Part shown: positions 8,584 through 17,755 of the stretch, piece by piece
Numbering within the stretch: the stretch's first letter is position 1
Layout: each line of letters starts with the position of its first letter
Assembly: GCF_017301615.1 (NCBI RefSeq)
Contig: NZ_CP059066.1
Span: forward strand, 2,616,888 to 2,680,887
Length of the DNA stretch: 64,000 bases
Direction of reading: 5' to 3'
Source: Koleobacter methoxysyntrophicus
GTDB lineage: Bacteria > Bacillota > Thermosediminibacteria > Koleobacterales > Koleobacteraceae
The notes under the pieces: generated by a model
What the model saw: only the letters and a program-made list of their open reading frames with translations
Databases searched by the model: none
What the model was told of the DNA's origin: nothing
Made by a program: the position numbers and the translations under genes

Positions 8584-10068
8584 TTAACCTTCAGATTCTA
8601 AATAATTTGTTTCTATAATTTGGCGGAATTCGTTTCCATATAGTTTTTCTGATTCCAACAGCCTGTCTGTAACTTTCAATACAATATCTTTTCGGGAAGA
8701 GATATAATTAAAAGCCCTTTCTTCCTGTCGTTTTATTATTTTACTTATCGTTTCATAAATAATTTTGGATGAAATGCTATCTTTGTCAATTACTCCCAAA
8801 TCAGATAAACCCGAATAAATTATCCTTTTTGCAAAATCGACCGCTTCTTCAAAATCGCTTGAAGCCCCTGTGCTCCTGTTTCCAATGAGGATTTCCTCTG
8901 CTACCGACCCACCAAGTAGAATAGCAATTTGGTTCTCAAGATAATCCCTTGTATATAGATACAAGTCATCGTGATAATTTTGTCGCATATAACCTAATGC
9001 ATTACCCCTGGAGGTAATTGTTATTGCTGAAACCGACCCGGGGTTTATTATTTCACTTAATAAGGCATGTCCCGTTTCATGAACCGCAATTCTGTAAATC
9101 TCGTCTTTGGTTGGCTTTCTATTTAATTTTTCTCCCATAATTACCTTATCAATAGCTTCATAGAAATGCCTTTCGTGAATTAATTCTTCCTTTTCTCTCA
9201 TTGCTAGAATGGCAGCTTCATTTGTCAAACTTTCTAAATGAGCACCGGAAAAACCAAAGGTTTCTTTGGCTATTTTCTCCAGATTTACATCATCGCTAAG
9301 GGGTTTGTTCTTGGTATGGATTTTTAATATATGAAGTCTGCTATCCCTATCGGGCAAATCAACCTTTACGATTCTATCAAAACGCCCCGGTCTCAGTATA
9401 GCAGGGTCCAAAATATCGTGTCGGTTTGTAGCCCCTATAACCAAAATTCTAACATCGTCCTCTATTTTAATTCCATCCATTTCTACAAGTAATTGATTAA
9501 GGGTCTGATCATATTCTAAATGACTGTTATGCTGCCCCCGTCTGCCGGCCAAGACATCTATCTCATCTATAAAAATAACGGCATTATTTTTTTCTTCCTT
9601 TTTTGCCGACTGATATGCCGTTTCAAAAAGTTTTCTAATTCTCTGAGCCCCAACTCCCGCATACATCTCAATAAATTCACTGCCGGAAGTTGCCAGAAAA
9701 ACTGAATCAATATAATTTGCTGCCGCTTTAGCCAGAAGGGTTTTCCCTGTGCCGGGTGGGCCGATCAGCAATATGCCTTTTAACGGCCTTATACCTAACT
9801 TTATGATACTGTCCCTTTCTTTAATGAAATCCAGAGCCTCTAGCAATTCCTTTTTGGCTATATCCTGCCCCCCAATATCTTGAAAGGTTATTGTAGATTG
9901 TTTACTTGAAATTTTATTATAACTTTTCTTTATCCCGGAATTATCAATTAAATAATATATCATTGAAAATAGGCCCAGGAAAAAGACTATAGGCATTACA
10001 TTGACCCCTTGAAGCAATAAGAATATAATTACAGCCAAAAAAACCCCCAGGCTAATTTCTTTAACCAC
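8584..10068 (-). CDS. Short FtsH-like AAA+ zinc metalloprotease
   Basis: The 494-residue protein has FtsH architecture: two hydrophobic helices in the first 41 residues, an AAA+ module with Walker A GPPGTGKT (103-110), Walker B VIFIDEID and a second region of homology ATNRHDILDPAILRPGRFD, then an M41 peptidase with HETGH at 330-334. It is about 120-150 residues shorter than standard FtsH because the extracytoplasmic domain between the two helices is almost absent (only a short GVNVMP turn). It is therefore likely a paralogue, not the housekeeping FtsH. It follows a small membrane protein by 20 bases and precedes cinA. Confidence 0.9.
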   Translation of the reverse strand: MVKEISLGVFLAVIIFLLLQGVNVMPIVFFLGLFSMIYYLIDNSGIKKSYNKISSKQSTITFQDIGGQDIAKKELLEALDFIKERDSIIKLGIRPLKGILLIGPPGTGKTLLAKAAANYIDSVFLATSGSEFIEMYAGVGAQRIRKLFETAYQSAKKEEKNNAVIFIDEIDVLAGRRGQHNSHLEYDQTLNQLLVEMDGIKIEDDVRILVIGATNRHDILDPAILRPGRFDRIVKVDLPDRDSRLHILKIHTKNKPLSDDVNLEKIAKETFGFSGAHLESLTNEAAILAMREKEELIHERHFYEAIDKVIMGEKLNRKPTKDEIYRIAVHETGHALLSEIINPGSVSAITITSRGNALGYMRQNYHDDLYLYTRDYLENQIAILLGGSVAEEILIGNRSTGASSDFEEAVDFAKRIIYSGLSDLGVIDKDSISSKIIYETISKIIKRQEERAFNYISSRKDIVLKVTDRLLESEKLYGNEFRQIIETNYLESEG

Positions 10069-10088
10069 TTTTTTGCCCCCTTTAACCT

Positions 10089-10625
10089 TTATTTTGTATA
10101 TATTTCACGTTGTTTTCTATTTATAACTCTATAAAGAGAATTATCATTATCCCTAAGCTGTAGATATATATTTTCATTATCAATAGTAATTTTATATTCA
10201 TTTATATTCATCTCAGTGGAAATTTCAACTAGATCCTTATACATTTGTGTAAAATTACCCTTTTCTATATTTTCATATAATGAAAAATGTAAAAGGTAAT
10301 AAGCATCTTTTAATTTTTTGTTTTCTACACCCTCTAGCTCTATTTTAAAATTCTCTCTCTTTATAATCCTGCTAATATTATTATTTATCTCCCTATAAAC
10401 GTAATCTAGGTCCTCGAAATTGTTGTTTAAGGTAATAATAATTTCATATTTCGTTCCTTTTTTTTCAATTTTATAACCCTGTATCCTTTCATCCTTTTCA
10501 AGTATTCCTTTTAACGGTTCTTCTACATTGTATTTTTTATAAATATATTTAATAGAAAATAATAATAATAAAGTTATTATTAAAATGATTATAACAAGTT
10601 TAAAATTAATATTTTTCAAATTCAT
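10089..10625 (-). CDS. Single-pass membrane protein of unknown function
   Basis: I do not recognise this 178-residue protein. It has an N-terminal membrane helix (VIIILIITLLLLFSIKYIY, residues about 11-29) and a soluble domain rich in Asn, Lys and Glu, with KYEIIITLNNNFEDLDYVY and a C-terminal strand-rich NEYKITIDNENIYLQLRD. No signal peptidase site is evident. It has its own promoter and is followed after 20 bases by the short FtsH-like protease, so the two are probably co-transcribed. A role as substrate or partner of the protease is possible but is only inference. Confidence 0.75.
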   Translation of the reverse strand: MNLKNINFKLVIIILIITLLLLFSIKYIYKKYNVEEPLKGILEKDERIQGYKIEKKGTKYEIIITLNNNFEDLDYVYREINNNISRIIKRENFKIELEGVENKKLKDAYYLLHFSLYENIEKGNFTQMYKDLVEISTEMNINEYKITIDNENIYLQLRDNDNSLYRVINRKQREIYTK

Positions 10626-10661
10626 AGCAGTCTCCCTCTCCCACTTTGTTTACATAATATA

Positions 10662-10691
10662 ATTATAGCATACTTGTTGTTCCTTTTACAA
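10662..10691 (-). promoter_or_regulatory. Promoter of the membrane protein/short FtsH unit
   Basis: TTGTAA (10691-10686), an 18-base spacer and TATAAT (10667-10662) lie about 37 bases before the start codon of the 178-residue membrane protein. Confidence 0.6.
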
Positions 10692-10722
10692 TTAAAAAAA
10701 AGACCCCCTTTGAAGGCGGCCA
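10692..10722 (-). terminator. Probable terminator after pgsA
   Basis: GGCCGCC and GGGGGTC form an imperfect stem and are followed by eight T on the minus strand, just after the pgsA stop codon. Confidence 0.55.
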
Positions 10723-10730
10723 TATTAAAA

Positions 10731-11279
10731 TCACTCTCTTTTAATTTCTATTAAATTAATATTCCTATAAAAATAATCAATTCCAGATAATACAGTAAAA
10801 GTTACGGCTATTCCCATGGCTATAGTTCCAAATGGAAAATTTATTAGACTAAAAGGGAAATTGTTTAATAAAATACTTACAATAGCAATTATCTGGCTGA
10901 TAGTCTTTATTTTCCCCAACGGACTAGCTGAGATTACTTTGCCTTCGGAAGCTGCAATAACCCTAAGACCGGTAATTGCGAATTCTCGACCTATTATAAT
11001 CACCGCAATCCAGGTAGATATCTTCCCCATCTCAACAAGAGCGATTAATGCTGCAGATATCAATAATTTATCAGCTAGAGGGTCTATCAATTTCCCGAAC
11101 TTTGTAATCTGGTTTCTAGACCTGGCAATATAACCATCCAGTCCATCTGTGCTTGCAGCTACGACAAAAATAGTAACTGCAATGTAAATTCCGTATTTTA
11201 TTTTGGTTAATAGAAAAAACAAAAAAACGGGCACAAGGATAATTCGGGTTAATGTCAATTTATTAGCTAGATTTATATA
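10731..11279 (-). CDS. pgsA: CDP-diacylglycerol-glycerol-3-phosphate 3-phosphatidyltransferase
   Basis: PgsA makes phosphatidylglycerophosphate, the first committed step of phosphatidylglycerol synthesis. The 182-residue membrane protein has the CDP-alcohol phosphatidyltransferase motif D-G-x2-A-R-x8-G-x3-D-x3-D, seen as STDGLDGYIARSRNQITKFG followed by KLIDPLADK. The start at 11279 (ATG, MYINLANKLTLTRI) matches the family N-terminus and overlaps the end of rimO by 17 bases. A longer start at 11297 is less likely. Confidence 0.93.
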   Translation of the reverse strand, partial: YINLANKLTLTRIILVPVFLFFLLTKIKYGIYIAVTIFVVAASTDGLDGYIARSRNQITKFGKLIDPLADKLLISAALIALVEMGKISTWIAVIIIGREFAITGLRVIAASEGKVISASPLGKIKTISQIIAIVSILLNNFPFSLINFPFGTIAMGIAVTFTVLSGIDYFYRNINLIEIKRE

Positions 11280-12606
11280 CATCTTCCATCTCTCCAATTA
11301 AATCATATTCCAGTCCGTGTAGAATATTTACCATAACAAAATCTCCAACAGAACAATTTTGACTATAAAAATATATAAAACCATCGATATCAGGAGCATC
11401 TCTCTCGCTTCTACCGTAATACCATCCTTTTTTTTCTGTAGAACCCTCTACTAAAACCTTAAATTTCCTTCCCACTAATTGTCGATTCTTTTCCAGTGAT
11501 ATTTGTTTTTGCAGCTTCATTGCCTTATTCAACCTTATTTTTTTTATTCTTTCCGGTACCTGAAAAGGCATTTTTGCTGCTGCCGTTCCCTCTTCACGGG
11601 AATAGGTAAACATTCCCACCCTATCGAGTTTATTTTCCTTAAGAAAATCCAATAGTTCCATAAAATGTTCTTTAGTTTCCCCCGGAAATCCTATAATAAA
11701 TGTGGATCGCAGGGTAATATTAGGAATTTTTTCTCTCAATTTTTTTATGAGTTTTTCTATGTCCTTTCTTGTTATGGATCTATTCATTTTTTTAAGTATA
11801 TTATCACTGCAGTGTTGAAATGGTATATCTAAATATTTGCATATTTTCTCTTCATTAGCCATGACATCAATCAACTCATCGGTAATGCTATCAGGATAAC
11901 AATAGAGAATTCTTATCCACCCAACATCCTTGATTTCGGCCGTTTTTTGCAATAATAGCGGTAATTTGTAATTGCCATAAAGGTCTTCCCCATATTTGGT
12001 TGTATCCTGACCGATAAAAATTATTTCCTTTATGCCTTGTTCTACCAACTCATTTACCTCTTTGAGGATTGCTTCCATTGGACGGCTTTTAAACTTACCC
12101 TTTATTTTAGGAATGACACAATAACTGCAGTTATTATTACATCCTTCAGATATCTTTACGTATGCGGAACTGGCTGAAGTAGAACGCACTCTGGGTATAT
12201 TATCTAAGGTAAAGTGATTGGGTTTTGTTATCTTCATTACTTTTTTTCCTTTTAGTGCTTCTTTAATGGCATTAACAATATAGTGATAATCTGATACCCC
12301 TAAGAAAACATCGACTTCAGGGAATTCCTTTTCTAAGACCTTTTTATATCTTTGAACAAAGCACCCCGTTGCTATTAGTATTAAATTCCTCCTATTTTTT
12401 TTATATTGCGCAAATTCAAGAATGGTATTTATAGTCTCCTGTTTGGCAGATTTAATAAACCCACACGTATTAACAATTAGAATATCCGCCTCTTCCGGTA
12501 AAGTTGTTATTTCAAACCCTTCACTTTTTAATATTCCTAACATTATTTCTGTATCTACAAGATTTTTATCACAACCTAATGAAACAACCCCGACTTTTTT
12601 TTGCAT
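11263..12606 (-). CDS. rimO: Ribosomal protein S12 methylthiotransferase RimO
   Basis: RimO is a radical-SAM enzyme that adds a methylthio group to an aspartate of ribosomal protein S12. The 447-residue protein has the N-terminal UPF0004 cluster domain (SLGCDKNLVDTE, NTCGFI), the radical-SAM motif EGCNNNCSYCVIP and a C-terminal TRAM domain. The CDKN signature separates it from MiaB and MtaB, the latter also being present at 51456. An AGGAGG site precedes the ATG. It lies downstream of a RodZ-like gene and upstream of pgsA. Confidence 0.95.
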   Translation of the reverse strand: MQKKVGVVSLGCDKNLVDTEIMLGILKSEGFEITTLPEEADILIVNTCGFIKSAKQETINTILEFAQYKKNRRNLILIATGCFVQRYKKVLEKEFPEVDVFLGVSDYHYIVNAIKEALKGKKVMKITKPNHFTLDNIPRVRSTSASSAYVKISEGCNNNCSYCVIPKIKGKFKSRPMEAILKEVNELVEQGIKEIIFIGQDTTKYGEDLYGNYKLPLLLQKTAEIKDVGWIRILYCYPDSITDELIDVMANEEKICKYLDIPFQHCSDNILKKMNRSITRKDIEKLIKKLREKIPNITLRSTFIIGFPGETKEHFMELLDFLKENKLDRVGMFTYSREEGTAAAKMPFQVPERIKKIRLNKAMKLQKQISLEKNRQLVGRKFKVLVEGSTEKKGWYYGRSERDAPDIDGFIYFYSQNCSVGDFVMVNILHGLEYDLIGEMEDVYKSS

Positions 12607-12627
12607 TAATTAATATCCTCCTGAAGA

Positions 12628-13443
12628 CTATTCAACTTTTTCGAATTTAAAATTCCTTGCTTGCTGATATGAGACATCTAGATTAAAGCCATTTAAATTT
12701 AGTTCAATTACTTGGGGATTCCCAACACGCATCCAGATTATCGAATTCCCTTTAAACTCCTGGGTATTACCTTTAAATAATGTTCCTTCAAATACTTGTT
12801 TATTATCAGCCATAACCTTAAGCCAACAACTATCATTTATTATCTTTATTCTTAATAAAGGCTCCCGGTTTACAGTATAATGAGTTAATTCCTGGTTATC
12901 TATAACCTTAACTATCCTAATTGAATCAACAGTCTGGGGATTTTGGTCCTCCTGGTGATTTTCCTTTTGGGCTAAAGGTTCATCATTAGTTTCAACAATA
13001 TCTCTCTGATTTACATCTGTCGTTCGCTCTGATTCTTGTTGCTTGCCAGTAAATTTAAAAAAGTAAACAACTATAGAAAAGACTAATATAGTTCCTATTA
13101 GTATTAAAAAAAGCGATTTGTTTTTCCATTTATTTAATTGGGATTCATTATCATTTGCTTCTGGCTTTGTTAATTGTTTATCAATAGAATCCTCTTTTTC
13201 TTTTGATGCTTCTTTTATCTCTTTATATTTATTAACAACTTCATCGCCTTTTAAGCCTACACATTCAGCATAGCTTTTAATAAAACCTTTAATGTATACG
13301 TCTCCCCCTGGAATTATATCGAAATTTTCATCCTCAATTCCTTTAAGATATTTAATCCTTATTTTCGTCTGCTGAGCCACTTCCTCAAGCGTTTTACCTG
13401 ATTTTTCCCGAGCTTTTTTTAATATATTACCTATTTCTCCCAT
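12628..13443 (-). CDS. RodZ-like helix-turn-helix membrane protein
   Basis: The protein of 271 residues has an N-terminal HTH_25-type domain (GNILKKAREKSGKTLEEVAQ; IRIKYLKGIEDENFDIIPGG), a linker, one membrane helix (SLFLILIGTILVFSIVVYFF) and a C-terminal DUF4115 beta domain. This is the RodZ arrangement, in which the cytoplasmic HTH binds MreB and helps set cell shape. Start ATG at 13443 is chosen from AAGGAGG about eight bases upstream. It sits between mnmH and rimO. Confidence 0.88.
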   Translation of the reverse strand: MGEIGNILKKAREKSGKTLEEVAQQTKIRIKYLKGIEDENFDIIPGGDVYIKGFIKSYAECVGLKGDEVVNKYKEIKEASKEKEDSIDKQLTKPEANDNESQLNKWKNKSLFLILIGTILVFSIVVYFFKFTGKQQESERTTDVNQRDIVETNDEPLAQKENHQEDQNPQTVDSIRIVKVIDNQELTHYTVNREPLLRIKIINDSCWLKVMADNKQVFEGTLFKGNTQEFKGNSIIWMRVGNPQVIELNLNGFNLDVSYQQARNFKFEKVE

Positions 13444-13456
13444 TTTCGTCACCTCC

Positions 13457-14518
13457 TTAAACCGAGAAATCATATTCGTTTTTCACATAATTTATTAAAT
13501 CATTAGCTGTCTCGTGGAGGTTATAGGCAATAATGGTTTTCTTGAAATCAGATACTTTATTTTCTGAATATTGGTATAAAGGATCATAATAATTCAACAA
13601 TAACTCCTTTATAAGTGAATTAAAATCCCTTTTTGATAAGAGTTCAACCATTAGTTTGCATTTTTCCTTACCCAATCTATCCTTTAAACGCATTATTCTG
13701 TTTTTTATATCTTCTATATTCATCACATCAACAGGATTGTTATATACATATTCTTCCATAATTCTCTGAATCCTTAATTCAATAGGTGCTTCAATCAATA
13801 TATGAATACCCTCTTTCATATGAGCAAAAAACCGGTTGGGAATATACAAATTACCAATTCTACGACTTTCCGCTTCTATAAAAGCAAATGGGTAATAAAT
13901 CTCCGCTATTTTATTAAATAACAGGCTATCGAACATTTTCTGAGAAATAGAACCGCTTAAACCAAGATTGCCGAAAACTGATCCCCTATTTTGCGCAAGT
14001 TGTTCTATATTTATAACAGGAAGACCTTTTTCTTCTAAAATTTCTAATACTTTCGTTTTACCCGTCCCTGTCATTCCGTGTAAAACTATCAGGTCAAAAT
14101 CAAAATTCATAAGATTCAGTTTATTATATATATATTTCCTGTATCCTTTATAACCACCTTCAAGTAGAAACAGATCATCCATTTTCATCAGCTGCAAAAT
14201 ACTCGCAATAGCCCGACTTCTCATCCCTCCACGCCAGCAAAAAATTATTATATTTCTATAATTTTCTTTCAGTTTTTTAAACTCAAAATAAATCTTCGGT
14301 AGTTTGGCTGAAGCAATTTCTAATCCTTTTTCCATTGCTGCACTGCTGCTGACATTATTATAGATCTCACCTAGTAAAGCCCTTTCCCTATCATCGAAAA
14401 TCGGAATATTTACAGCTCCTGGAATGGTAGCTTCATTAAATTCTATAGGTGCCCTTACATCAACAAAGACTGAGTTATTTTTTCTTAAAGCTTCATCCGG
14501 AGTTATAATTTTTATCAT
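13457..14518 (-). CDS. mnmH: tRNA 2-selenouridine synthase
   Basis: MnmH (SelU, YbbB) replaces sulfur by selenium in 2-thiouridine at the wobble position of certain tRNAs using selenophosphate, through a geranylated intermediate. The 353-residue protein has an N-terminal rhodanese domain with the catalytic loop FCWRGGMRSR (Cys94) and a C-terminal P-loop domain GMTGTGKT (148-155). The pair of motifs in this order is diagnostic. Its presence implies a selenophosphate synthetase elsewhere in the genome. The 3' end nearly touches the RodZ-like gene. Confidence 0.93.
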   Translation of the reverse strand: MIKIITPDEALRKNNSVFVDVRAPIEFNEATIPGAVNIPIFDDRERALLGEIYNNVSSSAAMEKGLEIASAKLPKIYFEFKKLKENYRNIIIFCWRGGMRSRAIASILQLMKMDDLFLLEGGYKGYRKYIYNKLNLMNFDFDLIVLHGMTGTGKTKVLEILEEKGLPVINIEQLAQNRGSVFGNLGLSGSISQKMFDSLLFNKIAEIYYPFAFIEAESRRIGNLYIPNRFFAHMKEGIHILIEAPIELRIQRIMEEYVYNNPVDVMNIEDIKNRIMRLKDRLGKEKCKLMVELLSKRDFNSLIKELLLNYYDPLYQYSENKVSDFKKTIIAYNLHETANDLINYVKNEYDFSV

Positions 14519-14614
14519 AACAACTACACCTCTGATTATCGGGTCTATTAGTCTTTGTTTCTATTATCATTTCTATATGTATATTTAGAACCCTTTAATC
14601 AAATTATATCATTT

Positions 14615-16828
14615 TTAGACTGTTTTTTCATTATTATATATTCTTTCCAGCTGTTCATGGGTTATTAAAACACTTCTTGGTTTAGTTCCCTCATAACCTC
14701 CTATAAAACCCCTTTCTTCTAGTTGATCAATTATCCTTGACGCCCTTGTATATCCTATATGAAGCTTTCTTTGGAGCAAAGAAACGGAAGCCTGACCCTG
14801 TTCAACTATTATTTTCAATGCATCATACAGTAATTCATCAGCATTTTCTTCTCTTTTTGATTTTGTTATATTTTCTGTCGGGAGGTCCTCTCTATGGACT
14901 TGAATACCCTGGCTTTTAATGAAATTCACCAGGTTTTCTACTTCTTCTTCAGAAACATAACATCCCTGAACTCTCTTGGGTTTTGGTGAGCCTACAGGAT
15001 AAAACAGCATATCTCCCCTCCCCAATAGTTTCTCAGCTCCTCCCATATCCAGAATTGTTCTTGAATCCGTCTGAGATGAAACGGCAAAAGCTATTCTTGA
15101 AGGGATATTGGCCTTTATAACACCTGTAATAACATCAACGGAAGGCCTTTGGGTAGCCACCACTAAATGAATGCCAGCAGCCCTTGCCATCTGTGCAATT
15201 CTACAGATAGCATCTTCGACATCATTTGGTGCTACCATCATAAGATCTGCCAGCTCATCAATTATTACCACAATTTTAGGCATATAGTCGTCTTCACCCA
15301 ACTCCATAACCTTTTCATTATACCTGGTTATATCTCTAACCCCTTTCTGGGCGAAGATTTTATAGCGTTCTTCCATTTTGTTAACAACCCAGTTTAAGGC
15401 TGAAGCAGCTTTTTTAGGTTCTGTTACAACTGGTGTTATTAAATGAGGAATATCATCAAAGGCTTTTAATTCAACCACTTTCGGGTCTATTAAAAGAAAC
15501 TTCACCTCATCAGGCCTTGCCTTAAACAATATACTGCATATTATAGTATTAATGCAAACACTCTTTCCTGAACCTGTTGCCCCGGCTACTAATAAATGGG
15601 GCATATTCGACAAATCTGCCACTATCGGTTGACCTGCTATATCTCTACCTAAAGCAACGGTTAATCTCGAATCTGATTTTTCGAACTCCTTTGTTTCGAT
15701 TACATCTCCTAAATAAACAAAGGAAATATTCTTGTTTGGAACCTCTATCCCGACAGCAGCTTTACCGGGAATCGGGGCCTCTATCCTAACATCAGCCGCC
15801 GCTAAGCTTAATGCAATATCATCAGCTAGTGTTACGATCCTGCTGACCTTTACACCTGGAGCTGGTTGTATTTCATACCTCGTTATAGCGGGACCACAAC
15901 TTACCTGAAGGACCTTTGCCTTTATTCCAAAACTCTCTAAGGTAGTTTCTAATAATTTTGCATTTTTCACAATCTCCTTTTCGTTATTCGTCCTTCTTTT
16001 TTTGCTGTTCTTTTTAAGAAGGGATATCGGTGGAAGGGTATATTCTTTTTTGATTCCGTTATCAATCGGTATTATCTCAAAATTTTCTTTATCACGTTCT
16101 TCTTTGCTGACGACAGACGTATTATCACCATTTACATTCTTTACATCCTGAACTTCTGAATTATTCTCATTTACAATACGTATCTTAAAATTGTTTTTTA
16201 ATTTTGTTTCCCCTTCTTCTTCTTCTCTCTCTCGCTCTTCAGAATTCAGGGTTGGTGTGCCACATGATGTTTGATTTATACCATGTAAAAGCAATTTAAA
16301 AGGCGAGAACAAGTTTTTTAACAAAAACGTAACCGATTTGTTAAAAAGTAGAATAATTCCAATAAGACCCAATGCAGCCAAAATAACCTTTGTACCTAAA
16401 TCCCCAAAAAATATAAGGATTAATCTAGTAATAATTGAGCCTATAAGACCTCCACCTTTTCCATCTATACCTAAATCTATACTCCTTTTAATGCTTTCTA
16501 AATATCTTAAATGTAATAGGTTTTTTTCTAAAGATATATGAAAGGACACTATAATTCCTATATAAATAACAATGACACCTAATATTTTTTGTGTTAATGA
16601 TATATTGTCTTTAATTATAATTATACTAATTCCTAAACTCGCGAAAATAAAGGGTATCATATAAGCCCCTATTCCTAATAGCCCTTTTAACGTTCTGTTC
16701 ATAAAATCGCCTACAGTACCACCCGAATTGGTAAAAAGACCAATGAAACACAAAACTGCTAGGGCGGTTAAAATTATTCCGTATACATCATATAAAAGCC
16801 AAAGATTATTATCTCTCTTCTTTTTCAT
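14615..16828 (-). CDS. ftsK: DNA translocase FtsK/SpoIIIE
   Basis: The 737-residue protein has four N-terminal membrane helices (residues about 10-170), a charged linker, an alpha domain, the RecA-like motor with Walker A AGATGSGKSVCIN and Walker B KIVVIIDELADLM, and a C-terminal gamma winged helix (LLYDALKIIVEQGQASVSLLQR) that reads chromosome-orienting sequences. It pumps DNA through the septum at division or, as SpoIIIE, into the forespore. The short linker and four helices fit the SpoIIIE type. It follows uppP after a terminator. Confidence 0.95.
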   Translation of the reverse strand: MKKKRDNNLWLLYDVYGIILTALAVLCFIGLFTNSGGTVGDFMNRTLKGLLGIGAYMIPFIFASLGISIIIIKDNISLTQKILGVIVIYIGIIVSFHISLEKNLLHLRYLESIKRSIDLGIDGKGGGLIGSIITRLILIFFGDLGTKVILAALGLIGIILLFNKSVTFLLKNLFSPFKLLLHGINQTSCGTPTLNSEEREREEEEGETKLKNNFKIRIVNENNSEVQDVKNVNGDNTSVVSKEERDKENFEIIPIDNGIKKEYTLPPISLLKKNSKKRRTNNEKEIVKNAKLLETTLESFGIKAKVLQVSCGPAITRYEIQPAPGVKVSRIVTLADDIALSLAAADVRIEAPIPGKAAVGIEVPNKNISFVYLGDVIETKEFEKSDSRLTVALGRDIAGQPIVADLSNMPHLLVAGATGSGKSVCINTIICSILFKARPDEVKFLLIDPKVVELKAFDDIPHLITPVVTEPKKAASALNWVVNKMEERYKIFAQKGVRDITRYNEKVMELGEDDYMPKIVVIIDELADLMMVAPNDVEDAICRIAQMARAAGIHLVVATQRPSVDVITGVIKANIPSRIAFAVSSQTDSRTILDMGGAEKLLGRGDMLFYPVGSPKPKRVQGCYVSEEEVENLVNFIKSQGIQVHREDLPTENITKSKREENADELLYDALKIIVEQGQASVSLLQRKLHIGYTRASRIIDQLEERGFIGGYEGTKPRSVLITHEQLERIYNNEKTV

Positions 16829-16889
16829 TAGACCTCACCTCAAAAATGGTATTTCTACAAAAAAATAAAAAGTCCTTTAAAGCCTGTCA

Positions 16890-16917
16890 AAATAAAAAAC
16901 ACAAGGAAGACTTGTGT
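16890..16917 (-). terminator. Intrinsic terminator after uppP
   Basis: ACACAAG and CTTGTGT arms with a five-base loop, followed on the minus strand by TTTTTTATTTT. The first arm begins at the uppP stop codon. Confidence 0.85.
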
Positions 16918-17741
16918 CAAAGCATTTTTAGTAATATGATAAGGGCACCTAATACCCAGCAGTAATATGAAAAATAATGTAATTTTTTCCTTTTCAGTAA
17001 ATTTATTAATATATTAATTGCAATATAACCCGAAATAAAAGCAGATATAACTCCACAAAAAACAGATAGAAAACTTATGTTATGTTCTATGTTTACTTTC
17101 AGAATATCTTTTAATTCAAAAAGAAAGGCCCCTAAAACAGCAGGTATCGATAAAATAAATGAAAACCTTGTAGCACTCTCTTTATTCATACCCCTGAAAA
17201 GACTTGCAAAAATAGTTGAACCTGAACGTGATAAACCAGGATTAATAGCAAGACCCTGGAAAAAACCTATGAATATAGCATCTAATATGCTCATTTCTTT
17301 TACTGTTTTATTGCCGGAAAATCTATCACTATACCATAATAATAAACCAGTAATTAGCAACATCAAGCTTACAAAAAAACTGGATTCATACGCACTTTTA
17401 AATAATGGTTCGAAGAAGATTCCCATGATTGCTGTTGGTATACTGCCTATAATAATCATATAAACAAATACAGTATATTCATTTTTTTTCAGATTTTTAG
17501 GAAAGAATATCCCCTTTAAAATTTTCAGGAATTCTATAATTAAATTATATATATCGTTTCGAAATACAATAAGAATAGATAGTAAGGTTCCAAAATGAAG
17601 GGAGACCTCAATAAAAACCCCCGGGCTTTTAATACTCATTAATTCCTGTAAAAGAACAAGATGGCCTGAACTGCTTATAGGAAGAAATTCAGTAAAACCT
17701 TGAAAAATACCTAATAATATTCCTTCTAAAACAGTCATCAT
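16917..17741 (-). CDS. uppP: Undecaprenyl-diphosphatase
   Basis: UppP (BacA) dephosphorylates undecaprenyl pyrophosphate so that the lipid carrier of cell-wall synthesis can be reused, and gives bacitracin tolerance. The protein of 274 residues has the family motifs QGFTEFLPISSSGHL near the N-terminus and QGLAINPGLSRSGSTI near residue 160 and is highly hydrophobic. The ATG at 17741 has GAGGAGG nine bases upstream. It follows a Na/Pi cotransporter gene by 14 bases. Confidence 0.95.
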   Translation of the reverse strand: MMTVLEGILLGIFQGFTEFLPISSSGHLVLLQELMSIKSPGVFIEVSLHFGTLLSILIVFRNDIYNLIIEFLKILKGIFFPKNLKKNEYTVFVYMIIIGSIPTAIMGIFFEPLFKSAYESSFFVSLMLLITGLLLWYSDRFSGNKTVKEMSILDAIFIGFFQGLAINPGLSRSGSTIFASLFRGMNKESATRFSFILSIPAVLGAFLFELKDILKVNIEHNISFLSVFCGVISAFISGYIAINILINLLKRKKLHYFSYYCWVLGALIILLKML

Positions 17742-17755
17742 AAACAATAACCTCC

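Noticed and set aside
8584-10068. Frameshifted or truncated housekeeping ftsH
   Set aside because: Start, both helices and all catalytic motifs are in one frame; the missing outer domain is a clean shortening, not a break.
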